The notes under the pieces were generated by a model, which had not been told where the DNA came from, searched no databases, and saw only the letters and a program-made list of their open reading frames with translations. Made by a program: the position numbers and the translations under genes. Positions 26,428-34,616 of a DNA stretch of 46,447 nt are shown one piece after another. Positions within the stretch are counted from its first letter, which is position 1. The number at the start of each line of letters is the position of its first letter. The stretch is from Bacteroidota bacterium (GTDB taxonomy: Bacteria > Bacteroidota > Bacteroidia > Chitinophagales > Chitinophagaceae). The DNA lies in contig JABDAV010000014.1 of NCBI GenBank assembly GCA_013289015.1, positions 1 through 46,447 on the forward strand, written 5' to 3'.

Positions 26428-27543
26428 TCAGTGAATATTTTGCCGGTGTTTCTTCAGATCAACATAACTAAACTTATCAATTATGTTTGCGCCATGCATA
26501 AAAAAATAAGTTGGATTTACACGCGCCGCCGTTTTAATAACAGTTGCATCGCCCAATAAGAAATCAGCAGGAAGATTGCCAATAAGCTTTTCTGCATTCT
26601 GTTTATCAGCGGTTACTATATAAAAATGTATTTGCTTTTCCTGTAGCTGCAGAAGGAAATTTTTAAAATCATCATTCATCCATTGATCAAATGCGCTGAA
26701 ATCTTTTGCAAACAACATTACATATTTATCATCTGAGTTAAGCAATGCATCAGTAGTGTCTGTTTCATTCAATGTGAACAAAGCAAAGTCTGCAATGGGA
26801 GGTGTTGCATTTCCCTTTCTTACTACTTTATCAATACGATCGATAAATTCATAAGTGGAGTCAAGATCTGCAGGCAATGTTTCTGCTGTATATTCTTTGA
26901 CCCCGCCATTTTTCTTATATTTGAAAACCATTACGACACTGTCGGGCACTGCATTTGGAGGCGGCTGCATTTCTTTTAAAATATTATTTCCTTTTTTGTA
27001 GGGAAGACAGTCAACCACCGGTAAATGTTTCATCACATAAGCTTGTAAAAAACTTACTGATCCAACACACAGCAGTAATAAAACAATTGCTGCAACAGAA
27101 TTTATTGAAGAAGATATTTGTTTCCTGTTGATGAAAAGTATGAGTATCAGAACAAATAAAACAAGGTCTTTGAGGAATGATTGAGTTGGCGTTAACGGAA
27201 GGCAATCACCAAAGCAGCCGCAGGTTTTTATCTTGCCTGATAACACTGCATAACCTGTGAGAAATGCGAAGAAAATAATAAGCAGTAATAGCAGCCAACT
27301 GAATAATTTCATTCTCCAGCCGATGATTACTGCTACGCCTGCAAGCACTTCAAACACGTTCATGATAAGCGAGAATGCAAGTGTGTAATCATAAAAAGAA
27401 TACCAGTTCCATGCATCAAAGAATTCCTGCATTTTATAGCTGAGACCTAAGGGATCATTTGCTTTTACCAGGCCGCTGAAAATAAACAGCAGTCCAACCA
27501 GCCAGCGAATAACAAGTAGCGTATTTTTTTTGTATGTACTCAT
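26428..27543 (-). CDS. BT_3928-like DoxX/MauE-type membrane protein
   Basis: 371 residues from the ATG at 27543; the frame also has a TTG one codon earlier. The N-terminal half is a four-helix DoxX/MauE-like unit (LVIRWLVGLLFIFSGLVKAN; FEVLAGVAVIIGW). It contains a conserved cysteine cluster KTCGCFGDCLPL after TM3, which may take part in thiol redox. The C-terminal half is soluble, and the end (DATVIKTAARVNPTYFFMHG) looks thioredoxin-like, as found in BT_3928 family members. It should be an inner-membrane protein with a periplasmic redox domain (inference). It lies downstream of DUF1599 on the same strand, separated by a 69-base gap containing a hairpin. Confidence 0.82.
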   Translation of the reverse strand: MSTYKKNTLLVIRWLVGLLFIFSGLVKANDPLGLSYKMQEFFDAWNWYSFYDYTLAFSLIMNVFEVLAGVAVIIGWRMKLFSWLLLLLIIFFAFLTGYAVLSGKIKTCGCFGDCLPLTPTQSFLKDLVLFVLILILFINRKQISSSINSVAAIVLLLLCVGSVSFLQAYVMKHLPVVDCLPYKKGNNILKEMQPPPNAVPDSVVMVFKYKKNGGVKEYTAETLPADLDSTYEFIDRIDKVVRKGNATPPIADFALFTLNETDTTDALLNSDDKYVMLFAKDFSAFDQWMNDDFKNFLLQLQEKQIHFYIVTADKQNAEKLIGNLPADFLLGDATVIKTAARVNPTYFFMHGANIIDKFSYVDLKKHRQNIH

Positions 27544-27577
27544 CAAACTTTAATTAATATTTTAATCTTAGTTGATA

Positions 27578-27603
27578 GATCATAGTTCATAGCTACTATG
27601 ATC
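27578..27603. repeat. GATCATAG/CTATGATC hairpin
   Basis: An 8-bp perfect inverted repeat with a 10-base loop between the DUF1599 gene and the BT_3928-like gene. It is made of the same 'ATAGTTCATAG' words seen near 36223. Confidence 0.55.
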
Positions 27604-27612
27604 CATGAACCA

Positions 27613-28161
27613 TTAACCTTTGTGTTGCCCTTCGTCAATTAATATCAATGCAAAAACAGCATAGTTAATGATGTCAATATAATTCGCGTCAATACCTTCG
27701 CTGATCAGCGTTTTGCCATCGTTATTTAAGATCTGCCTTGTACGTAGTAATTTCATAAGTATAAGATCAACAAAACTTTCCTGGCTCATCCCGCGCCAAG
27801 CTTCGCCGTAATCATGATTCTTGTTAAGCAAAGTTGTTTTTGTTACCGCTATCGCATCATCGTACAAAGCACTTGCTTTATCAATGCTTAATTCTTCTAC
27901 GGTTGGATTATTCAAATGCAATTGGATCAACCCGATTGCACCATAATTTATGATCCCGATGCACTCGCTTGTAATATCATCTTCAACTTTGCGCTCCGTA
28001 AGGTTTTGAATATTTCTTATACGTAGTGCTTTAATGAAGATCTGGTCAACTACAGAAATGGTGCGCAGTACACGCCATGCAGTTCCGTAATCAGCAGCCT
28101 TTTTCAGAAAAATATTCTTGCACGATTCTATTGCTTTATCAAACTGTTGTTCTGTTGTCAC
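27613..28161 (-). CDS. DUF1599 domain protein, two repeats
   Basis: 182 residues made of two similar halves. The first is KKAADYGTAWRVLRTISVVD with FIKALRIRNIQ. The second is NKNHDYGEAWRGMSQESFVD with LMKLLRTRQIL. Each carries the DYGxAWR motif of DUF1599, related to MazG-like nucleotide-binding helices. The function is unknown; a nucleotide-related housekeeping role is possible. It starts at GTG (28161), since no ATG precedes the first motif. It is divergent from folP, with the two starts 73 bases apart. Confidence 0.85.
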   Translation of the reverse strand: MTTEQQFDKAIESCKNIFLKKAADYGTAWRVLRTISVVDQIFIKALRIRNIQNLTERKVEDDITSECIGIINYGAIGLIQLHLNNPTVEELSIDKASALYDDAIAVTKTTLLNKNHDYGEAWRGMSQESFVDLILMKLLRTRQILNNDGKTLISEGIDANYIDIINYAVFALILIDEGQHKG

Positions 28162-28176
28162 AATAATAATTTTATA

Positions 28177-28205
28177 TTGAGCTCATGGCCTGCAACTTAA
28201 CTTTG
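28177..28205 (+). promoter_or_regulatory. Predicted promoter for folP
   Basis: TTG (28177-28179) is followed after 18 bases by TAACTTTG (28198-28205), an exact -7 box with suitable -33 spacing. A four-codon mini-ORF (ATG at 28208) lies in the leader before the folP ATG at 28235. Confidence 0.6.
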
Positions 28206-28234
28206 TAATGCATCAAAAATAATTAAACAAACCA

Positions 28235-29068
28235 ATGTTTACACTTAACTGTAACGGAAGATTGCTTGTAATTAACAAACCCGTCGTAATGGGAATTTTG
28301 AACTTCACACCCGATTCATTTTATAAGCAAAGCCGTTTACAAACAATTGAAGATGCATTACAGCGGGCAGAAATTATGTTGAAAGAAGGTGCGACCATGT
28401 TAGATATTGGCGGGCAAAGCACAAGGCCGCAAAGCGAAAGAATTACTGCTGCAGAAGAAGCGGAACGGGTATTGCCCGTAATAGAATCTGTAAGTAAGAA
28501 TTTTCCTGGCGCTTTTGTTTCTGTTGACACATACTATGCTCCTGTTGCTGAACAGGCTGTTGATGCCGGAGCCTGTTTAGTGAATGATATAAGCGGAGGA
28601 ACGATGGATGAAAACATGCTTTCAGCAGTGGGTAAACTTAGTGTGCCTTATATCTGCATGCATATAAAAGGCACACCTGAAACAATGCAGCAAGACCCTG
28701 TATATGAAAATGTAACGCGTGTTGTGCTTGATTTTTTCATTCATCAAACAGAACAATGCAGGTTGCATAATATTAATGATGTGATCATTGACCCGGGTTT
28801 TGGTTTTGGTAAAACCATTGCGCATAACTTTCAGTTGCTGAGAGAACTTTCTGTATTTAAAATGCTTGAAAAGCCAATACTGGCAGGAGTTTCAAGAAAA
28901 GGAACTATTTATAAAACACTCGGTATTACAGCAGAAAAGGCATTAAATGGCACTACAGTTTTAAATACAATTGCTTTATTAAACGGCGCAAACATTTTAC
29001 GTGTGCATGATGTAAAGGAAGCTGTTGAAGCCATTAACCTTGTTGATGTTTACACGCGTGCATCATAA
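28235..29068 (+). CDS. folP: Dihydropteroate synthase
   Basis: 277 residues. The enzyme joins 4-aminobenzoate to dihydropterin pyrophosphate in folate synthesis and is the sulfonamide target. All signatures are present in order: MGILNFTPDSF, LDIGGQSTRPQSE, SVDTYYAPVAEQA, VNDISGGTMDENM, IDPGFGFGKT, GVSRKGTIYKTL and RVHDVKEA. The two pterin-binding loops look wild-type in outline. It stands alone with its own promoter and is divergent from DUF1599, a common arrangement in Bacteroidota as I recall. Confidence 0.97.
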   Translation: MFTLNCNGRLLVINKPVVMGILNFTPDSFYKQSRLQTIEDALQRAEIMLKEGATMLDIGGQSTRPQSERITAAEEAERVLPVIESVSKNFPGAFVSVDTYYAPVAEQAVDAGACLVNDISGGTMDENMLSAVGKLSVPYICMHIKGTPETMQQDPVYENVTRVVLDFFIHQTEQCRLHNINDVIIDPGFGFGKTIAHNFQLLRELSVFKMLEKPILAGVSRKGTIYKTLGITAEKALNGTTVLNTIALLNGANILRVHDVKEAVEAINLVDVYTRAS

Positions 29069-29166
29069 TAAAATAATTTTCTCTTTGAGATTAGAAGTGT
29101 TACGCATTCAATAAGAAAAACTTTAGCTGTAAAGTCAAAACTTTTGCAACTTACCTTCGCGGTATT

Positions 29167-31194
29167 ATGCATTTTCATCGCAGAGATTTATCTAACGAAG
29201 AGCTTATAACATTCTATAAAAAATTACTGCTGCCCCGCATGATAGAAGAAAAAATGCTGGTGTTACTGCGGCAGGGAAAAATTTCAAAATGGTTTAGCGG
29301 CATAGGACAGGAAGCCATTGCCGTTGGCGCAACCTTAGCGCTGCAGGAAGATGAATGGATACTGCCTTTGCACAGGAATCTTGGCGTTTTTACTACACGC
29401 AACATGTCTTTACATAAACTTTTTATGCAATGGCAGGGAAGCAGCGAAGGTTACAGCAAAGGAAGAGAACGCAGTTTTCATTTTGGTAACAAAGCGCATC
29501 ATATCTGCGGCATGATCTCGCATCTTGGTCCGCAACTCGCAATTGCCGATGGTGTTGCACTGGCGCATAAACTAAAGCACGAACAAAAAATTTCATTGGC
29601 ATTTACAGGTGAAGGCGGAACAAGTGAAGGTGATTTTCATGAAGCATTGAATGTAGCAGCCGTATGGGATCTGCCTGTTATATTTTTAATTGAAAATAAT
29701 GGTTATGGATTAAGCACGCCAATAAATGAACAATACCGTTGTGAAAATTTGGTTGATCGTGCAAGAGGGTATGGAATGGAAGGTGTATTGATCGATGGCA
29801 ATAATATTTTAACGGTGTATGATACAGTAATGGGCGTGAGAGATTATTGCATCAACAATCAAAAGCCGTATCTCATAGAATGCAAAACATTTCGCATGCG
29901 CGGGCATGAAGAAGCCAGCGGCGTTAAGTATGTGCCTTCGCATTTGTTTGATGAATGGAAAATGAAAGATCCGGTCGCTAATTTTGAAAATTATTTATTG
30001 AATGAGAACGTACTGACCAGTGAAGCCATTCAATCAATAAAAGAAGAAACAAAAAATTATATAGAAGAAGAGCTTGCTATTGGTTTTGCAGCACCTTCAA
30101 TTGTTGTTAATACAGAAAATGAATTGAATGATGTGTATGCTGATAAGTCAATGGTCAATAGTGAATGGTCAACAGTTAATGTGATGGATAATAGCGCGCC
30201 AGGTTTTAGTTCTCCCTCCGGAGGGAGCAGGAAGGAGACCCGTTTCATCAATGCAATAAGCAATGCATTAAAACAATGCATGGAGAAATATCCGAATCTT
30301 ATTTTGATGGGCCAGGATATAGCTGAATATGGTGGCGCGTTCAAAATAACAGAAGGTTTTATTGATTTATTTGGAAAAGAGCGCGTGCGCAATACACCTA
30401 TTTGCGAAAGTGCAATTGTGGGTGCAGCACTTGGCTTAGGTCTTGAAGGTTTAAAAGCCGTTATGGAAATGCAGTTTGCAGATTTTGCAAGCGTTGGATT
30501 TAACCAGATCGTAAATAATCTTGCGAAGCTGCATTATCGCTGGCAACAAAATGCAGATGTTGTTATACGTATGCCAACGGGCGCCGGTGTTGGCGCAGGG
30601 CCTTTTCATTCACAAAGCAATGAAGCGTGGTTTGTGCATACGCCGGGTTTGAAAGTTGTTTATCCGTCAACACCAATGGATGCAAAAGGATTGCTGATAG
30701 CTGCTGTGAATGATCCTGATCCTGTTCTGTATTTTGAGCATAAAGCTTTATACAGAAGCATCAGCGGAAATGTTCCCGAAGAATTTTATGCGATCGAAAT
30801 CGGCAAGGCGAAAGTTGTGCAGGATGGTGAAGACATCAGCATTATAACATATGGCGCCGGCGTGCATTGGGCGCTTGAATATGCAAAAGCAAACACAAAT
30901 ATTTCGATTGATATTGTAGATCTCCGAACATTATTGCCGCTGGATTATGATGCAATAAAAGCTGCAGTTGAGCGTACAGGAAAAGTTTTGATTTTGCATG
31001 AAGATACTTTAACCGGCGGCATTGGCGGTGAGATAGCAGCATGGATAAGCGAGCATTGCTTTGAATTGCTTGATGCACCTGTTATTCGTTGTGCTTCACT
31101 GGATACGCCGATCCCTTTCAATATTGAATTAGAAAAAAACTTTTTAGCGAAAGCAAGATTGCATGAAAATGTTCAGAAACTTATGCAGTATTAG
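29167..31194 (+). CDS. Fused 2-oxoacid dehydrogenase E1 (alpha+beta)
   Basis: 675 residues. The thiamine-diphosphate E1 of a branched-chain 2-oxoacid (or pyruvate-like) dehydrogenase complex, with alpha and beta chains joined. The alpha part (about 1-320) carries the ThDP motif GEGGTSEGDFHEALN...ENNGYGLSTP. The beta part (about 360-675) has MGQDIAEYGGAFKITEGF, ICESAIVGAALGL and PFHSQSNEAWFVHTPGLKVV, which is the branched-chain type. The linker at about residues 328-358 is odd: MVNSEWSTVNVMDN followed by SSPSGGSRKET. Its DNA is a low-complexity TCAATGGTCAATAGTGAATG repeat plus a perfect palindrome (30212-30227). The E1 start lies 7 bases after TACCTTCG, a near -7 box. It converges on ribF with a one-base gap. 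Confidence 0.93.
   Translation: MHFHRRDLSNEELITFYKKLLLPRMIEEKMLVLLRQGKISKWFSGIGQEAIAVGATLALQEDEWILPLHRNLGVFTTRNMSLHKLFMQWQGSSEGYSKGRERSFHFGNKAHHICGMISHLGPQLAIADGVALAHKLKHEQKISLAFTGEGGTSEGDFHEALNVAAVWDLPVIFLIENNGYGLSTPINEQYRCENLVDRARGYGMEGVLIDGNNILTVYDTVMGVRDYCINNQKPYLIECKTFRMRGHEEASGVKYVPSHLFDEWKMKDPVANFENYLLNENVLTSEAIQSIKEETKNYIEEELAIGFAAPSIVVNTENELNDVYADKSMVNSEWSTVNVMDNSAPGFSSPSGGSRKETRFINAISNALKQCMEKYPNLILMGQDIAEYGGAFKITEGFIDLFGKERVRNTPICESAIVGAALGLGLEGLKAVMEMQFADFASVGFNQIVNNLAKLHYRWQQNADVVIRMPTGAGVGAGPFHSQSNEAWFVHTPGLKVVYPSTPMDAKGLLIAAVNDPDPVLYFEHKALYRSISGNVPEEFYAIEIGKAKVVQDGEDISIITYGAGVHWALEYAKANTNISIDIVDLRTLLPLDYDAIKAAVERTGKVLILHEDTLTGGIGGEIAAWISEHCFELLDAPVIRCASLDTPIPFNIELEKNFLAKARLHENVQKLMQY
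30208..30238 (+). repeat. In-frame CCC/GGG palindrome inside E1 gene
   Basis: CTCCCTCCGGAGGGAG (30212-30227) is a perfect palindrome followed by CAGGAAGGAG. It is translated as SPSGGSRKE in the interdomain linker. It belongs to the palindrome family also found at 16951, 20554 and 32326. Confidence 0.7.
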
Positions 31195-31195
31195 T

Positions 31196-32203
31196 TTATG
31201 ATGATTTCCTGTTTTTAAAATAGGCAAGACTGTTTTCTTTGTCTTCATCTATTTGTTTTTTTAATTCATCCAACGAATTAAATTTTTCTTCAGGCCTTAA
31301 ATAATCGCACACAAAAACTTTGATGATGCGGCCATAAATATCTTTTTCAAAATCAAAAATATTCAGTTCGATTGTCCGGTGCTTACCATCAACGGTTGGC
31401 CGCACGCCAATGCTCATCATGCCTTGTAAACGTGAATGGTGAATAGTGAATGGTGAATCATATTTCTTTTCTTCTATTGACCATTGACCATTGACCGTTG
31501 CCACTTCTTCTATCTCTGCTTCGGCAACGTAAATACCATTTGCAGGCACCAGTTTATCTTCATCGTGAATAGAAATATTTGCAGTTGGATAGCCTAGTGT
31601 TCTTCCCAGTTTATTGCCATCAACCACCATTCCCTGGAAAAAATAATTATAACCAAGATAACTGTTTGCCGTTTGTATATCACCTTCAAGTAAAGCTTCG
31701 CGAATGCGCGTTGAGCTTACTGTAACTTCATTAATAACCTGTTCAGGAATTTCTTTTACAATAAAACCCAGTTGTTTTCCAAATTCTTCAAGCAGTTTAT
31801 AATCGCCGCCGCGGTTTTTACCAAAGTGATGATCGTAACCAATGATCAATGTGTGAGGCCTGCATTTTTCAAACAAAAAATTGGTCACATATTCTTCGGG
31901 TGTTTGTTCTGAAAAATCTTTATTAAAAGGAACAACAATAATGTGGTCGATTCCGAATGCGGCCAGGAGGCTTAGTTTTTCATCCAGTGTGTTCAGCAGG
32001 TGAACGGGTTTGCCTGATTTTACAATGCTGCGCGGATGTGGGTGAAAAGTAATGATAACTGTTTCGCCGTTTACATTCGCTGCCTCTTGTTTAAGCTGTT
32101 TGATAATTTGCTGATGGCCTAAATGAACACCATCGAAAGTGCCGATGGTTATAACTGCATTATTAAATTTCGGGAGATTATCTATTAACCGGTGAACCTG
32201 CAT
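31196..32203 (-). CDS. ribF: Bifunctional riboflavin kinase / FMN adenylyltransferase
   Basis: 335 residues from the ATG at 32203; a TTG three codons earlier is not needed. The N-terminal nucleotidyltransferase shows ITIGTFDGVHLGHQQII, FHPHPRS, GYDHHFGKNRGGDY and SSTRIREALLEGD. The C-terminal riboflavin kinase shows GRTLGYPTANI and GMMSIGVRPTVDG. It makes FMN and FAD, also for the FAD-dependent GMC enzymes of the cell. Between TANIS and GMMSIG the kinase domain has an unusual segment, VATVNGQWSIEEKKYDSPFT then IHHSRLQ. Its DNA is a GAATGGTGAATAGTGAATGG / ATTGACCATTGACCATTGAC repeat, apparently inserted in frame. A TATATTTG box lies 6 bases before the ATG. Confidence 0.95.
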   Translation of the reverse strand: MQVHRLIDNLPKFNNAVITIGTFDGVHLGHQQIIKQLKQEAANVNGETVIITFHPHPRSIVKSGKPVHLLNTLDEKLSLLAAFGIDHIIVVPFNKDFSEQTPEEYVTNFLFEKCRPHTLIIGYDHHFGKNRGGDYKLLEEFGKQLGFIVKEIPEQVINEVTVSSTRIREALLEGDIQTANSYLGYNYFFQGMVVDGNKLGRTLGYPTANISIHDEDKLVPANGIYVAEAEIEEVATVNGQWSIEEKKYDSPFTIHHSRLQGMMSIGVRPTVDGKHRTIELNIFDFEKDIYGRIIKVFVCDYLRPEEKFNSLDELKKQIDEDKENSLAYFKNRKSS

Positions 32204-32209
32204 AAAGGG

Positions 32210-32217
32210 CAAATATA
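32210..32217 (-). promoter_or_regulatory. Predicted -7 box for ribF, near-leaderless
   Basis: The minus strand reads TATATTTG, then CCCTTT, then ATG. With the usual start point a few bases after the box, transcription would begin at or next to the start codon. The CCC/GGG palindrome at 32227-32248 occupies the upstream region. Confidence 0.55.
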
Positions 32218-32226
32218 ATAAGCTAA

Positions 32227-32248
32227 GCCCCTATCCCCTAAAGGGGGA
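32227..32248 (-). repeat. CCC/GGG palindromic repeat upstream of ribF
   Basis: On the minus strand it contains CCCCTTTAGGGGATAGGGGC. It lies between divergent ribF and the AIR-synthase gene, 24 bases before the ribF ATG. A close inverted relative is at 32326-32347. Confidence 0.75.
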
Positions 32249-32283
32249 TTATAAAGTTTTCAAGGCAGGTTTGTATCAACACT

Positions 32284-32291
32284 TATTTTTG
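32284..32291 (+). promoter_or_regulatory. Predicted -7 box for AIR-synthase gene
   Basis: TATTTTTG, an exact TAnnTTTG match, lies only 5 bases before the ATG at 32297. It suggests a leaderless or very short leader if that ATG is used, or a leader of about 50 bases if the ATG at 32348 is used. Confidence 0.5.
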
Positions 32292-32296
32292 TCGTA

Positions 32297-33538
32297 ATGA
32301 AAATTTGCAATTCAGTGTTTCAATACACCCCTTCAGGGGATGGGGGCATGAATTCCGGCCTCTACTCAAAGCGTGGTGTTTCTGCTCAGAAAGAAGAAGT
32401 GCATGCAGCTATAAAAAATCTTGATAAGGGTTTATATGAGTTTGCATTTTGTAAGATATATCCTGATTTTATAACCGGAGATGATGCCTTTGTAAATGTT
32501 ATGCATGCTGATGGTGCAGGTACTAAAAGCATTCTTGCTTATTTATACTGGAAAGAGACCGGTGATGTTTCTATATGGAAAGGCATTGCACAGGATGCGA
32601 TCGTTATGAATCTTGACGACCTGTTGTGTGTTGGTATTTATGATAACATACTTTTTTCATCAACCATTGACAGGAATAAATTATTGATTCCCGGCGAAGT
32701 GTTAGAACAGGTAATAAATGGCACGCAGCAGTTTTTTGATACGCTTAAAAACTTCGGAATAAACATTCATTTTCTTGGTGGCGAAACGGCTGATGTTGGC
32801 GATGTGGTCAGAACCATTGCTGTTAACGGAACAATGATGGCGAGATGGCCTAAGCAAAAAATCATCACTAACGAAAAAATAAAGGCGGGCAATGTAATTA
32901 TCGGTTTTGCCAGCAGCGGGCAATCATCGTATGAAGATGAGTACAACAGCGGTATTGCAAGCAACGGATTAACCAGCGCAAGGCACGATGTGTTACATAA
33001 ATACTACGCTGAAAAATATCCTGAAACGTTTGAGCCATTATTAAGTGATGATATTGTATATATCGGGAAGTATAAATTCAATGACGAAGTTCATAACACA
33101 CAATTCACAGTGCATAATTCGCACCTCAATATTGGCAAATTGCTTTTGAGTCCAACGCGTACTTACGCGCCGTTGATGAAAGTATTACTTGAAAAATATT
33201 TTAATAAGATCGATGGTGTAATTCATTGCAGTGGCGGTGGTCAAACCAAATGCATGAAATATTTGCCGCAGCCATTAAAGATCATAAAAGATAATTTGTT
33301 TGATGCGCCTGAAATATTTAAGATCATTCAGCAGAACTCAAGTGCAGATGATAAAGAAATGTACCAGGTTTTTAATATGGGCCATCGCCTGGAAATTTTT
33401 ACAGATGAAACAACTGCAGCTTCATTGATTGATGAAGCAAAACAATTCAATATAGAAGCAAAAATTGTTGGCAGGGCAGAAGCTTCAACAAAAAAAGAAT
33501 TGGAGCTGCACATAAACGATAATATTATTGCGTACTAA
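32297..33538 (+). CDS. purM: Phosphoribosylformylglycinamidine cyclo-ligase-like (AIR synthase)
   Basis: 413 residues from 32297. It is a PurM-type ATP-dependent cyclo-ligase of purine synthesis. Motifs are KRGVSAQKEEVHAAIKNLDK, ADGAGTKSILAYLYWKETGD, NLDDLLCVG, FLGGETADVGDVVRTIAVNG and IHCSGGGQTKCMKYLP. The start is debatable. Residues 1-17 (to GDGG) include the translated palindrome CCCCTTCAGGGGATGGGGGC, which ends exactly at a second ATG (32348). That ATG gives the more family-like MNSGLYSKRGVSAQK. A further unusual segment, EVHNTQFTVHNSHL (33090-33128), precedes NIGKLLLSPTRT and looks like a repeat-derived insertion. It is first in a likely operon with the GDP-fucose synthase gene, 9 bases downstream. 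Confidence 0.85.
   Translation: MKICNSVFQYTPSGDGGMNSGLYSKRGVSAQKEEVHAAIKNLDKGLYEFAFCKIYPDFITGDDAFVNVMHADGAGTKSILAYLYWKETGDVSIWKGIAQDAIVMNLDDLLCVGIYDNILFSSTIDRNKLLIPGEVLEQVINGTQQFFDTLKNFGINIHFLGGETADVGDVVRTIAVNGTMMARWPKQKIITNEKIKAGNVIIGFASSGQSSYEDEYNSGIASNGLTSARHDVLHKYYAEKYPETFEPLLSDDIVYIGKYKFNDEVHNTQFTVHNSHLNIGKLLLSPTRTYAPLMKVLLEKYFNKIDGVIHCSGGGQTKCMKYLPQPLKIIKDNLFDAPEIFKIIQQNSSADDKEMYQVFNMGHRLEIFTDETTAASLIDEAKQFNIEAKIVGRAEASTKKELELHINDNIIAY
32326..32347 (+). repeat. CCC/GGG palindrome at the AIR-synthase start
   Basis: CCCCTTCAGGGGATGGGGGC immediately precedes the ATG at 32348. Its G-rich tail could act as a ribosome binding site, although it directly abuts the codon. It is inverted relative to 32227-32248. 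Confidence 0.75.
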
Positions 33539-33547
33539 AAATTAATT

Positions 33548-34486
33548 ATGAATAAAGATTCTAAAATATATATAGCCGGGCATAGAGGAATGGTTGGATC
33601 GGCCATTCACAGAAAGTTAAACGCTTCAGGGTTTACTAACCTTATTTTAAAAACTTCCACTGAACTTGACCTGCGCAATCAACAGGCAGTGTCAGATTTT
33701 TTTGAAACAGAAAAACCGGAGTATGTTTTTTTAGCAGCCGCAAAAGTGGGCGGCATTGTTGCAAACAATACGTACCGTGCAGATTTTTTGTATGATAATC
33801 TGCAGATTCAAAACAACATCATTCATTCTTCTTTTGAAAACCATGTAAAGAAGCTGCTTTTTTTAGGATCAAGCTGCATTTATCCAAAGATGGCGCCACA
33901 ACCCATTAGAGAAGAGTATTTGCTTACCGGTTCTCTGGAACCGACCAATGAGCCCTATGCGATTGCAAAGATTGCCGGCTTGAAATTATGTGATGCGTAC
34001 AGAGATCAATACAACTGCAATTATATATCTGCGATGCCAACAAATTTATACGGTATCAACGATAATTATCATCCAACCAATTCGCATGTGTTGCCAGCTT
34101 TAATAAGGCGTTTTTATGAAGCAAAGATCAATAACATACATACAGTAGAAATATGGGGTACAGGTACACCCAAACGCGAATTTTTATTTGCAGATGACCT
34201 GGCAAATGCCTGCGTGTTCCTTATGGAAAATTATAATGAGAAAGGATTGATAAACATTGGTACAGGCGAAGACATTTCAATTAAAGACCTTGCTTTATTA
34301 ATAAAGAAAACAGTAGGATATGAGGGAGAGATAAAGTTTGATACATCAAAACCTGATGGTACGCCAAGAAAACTGATGGATGTATCAAAATTGCATGGCA
34401 AAGGGTGGAGACATACTGTTGAACTGGAAGAAGGAATTAAACTGGCTTACCAGGATTTTTTGAGTAAAGAATTAATTGAAGGATAA
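33548..34486 (+). CDS. fcl: GDP-L-fucose synthase
   Basis: 312 residues, extended SDR epimerase/reductase making GDP-L-fucose for surface glycans. The NADP site is [16 protein letters not shown] (about residues 9-24). The serine of the catalytic triad is in [15 protein letters not shown], and YxxxK is in [34 protein letters not shown] and [13 protein letters not shown] are family-specific. It follows the AIR-synthase gene by 9 bases, an odd functional pairing. GDP-mannose 4,6-dehydratase is not in the window, so the other half of the pathway must be elsewhere. Confidence 0.95.
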   Translation: MNKDSKIYIAGHRGMVGSAIHRKLNASGFTNLILKTSTELDLRNQQAVSDFFETEKPEYVFLAAAKVGGIVANNTYRADFLYDNLQIQNNIIHSSFENHVKKLLFLGSSCIYPKMAPQPIREEYLLTGSLEPTNEPYAIAKIAGLKLCDAYRDQYNCNYISAMPTNLYGINDNYHPTNSHVLPALIRRFYEAKINNIHTVEIWGTGTPKREFLFADDLANACVFLMENYNEKGLINIGTGEDISIKDLALLIKKTVGYEGEIKFDTSKPDGTPRKLMDVSKLHGKGWRHTVELEEGIKLAYQDFLSKELIEG

Positions 34487-34616
34487 CTCCGGTATTCAAG
34501 GCTGAACTAATTTTACATTGCTTATTTCTTAAAATTCCGGCTTTGGAATGAATGAAATATTTTTAGCAAAATCGTTTTGAAAATAGCAAGTAACTTGCAC
34601 AACTTTTTAGAAATCT

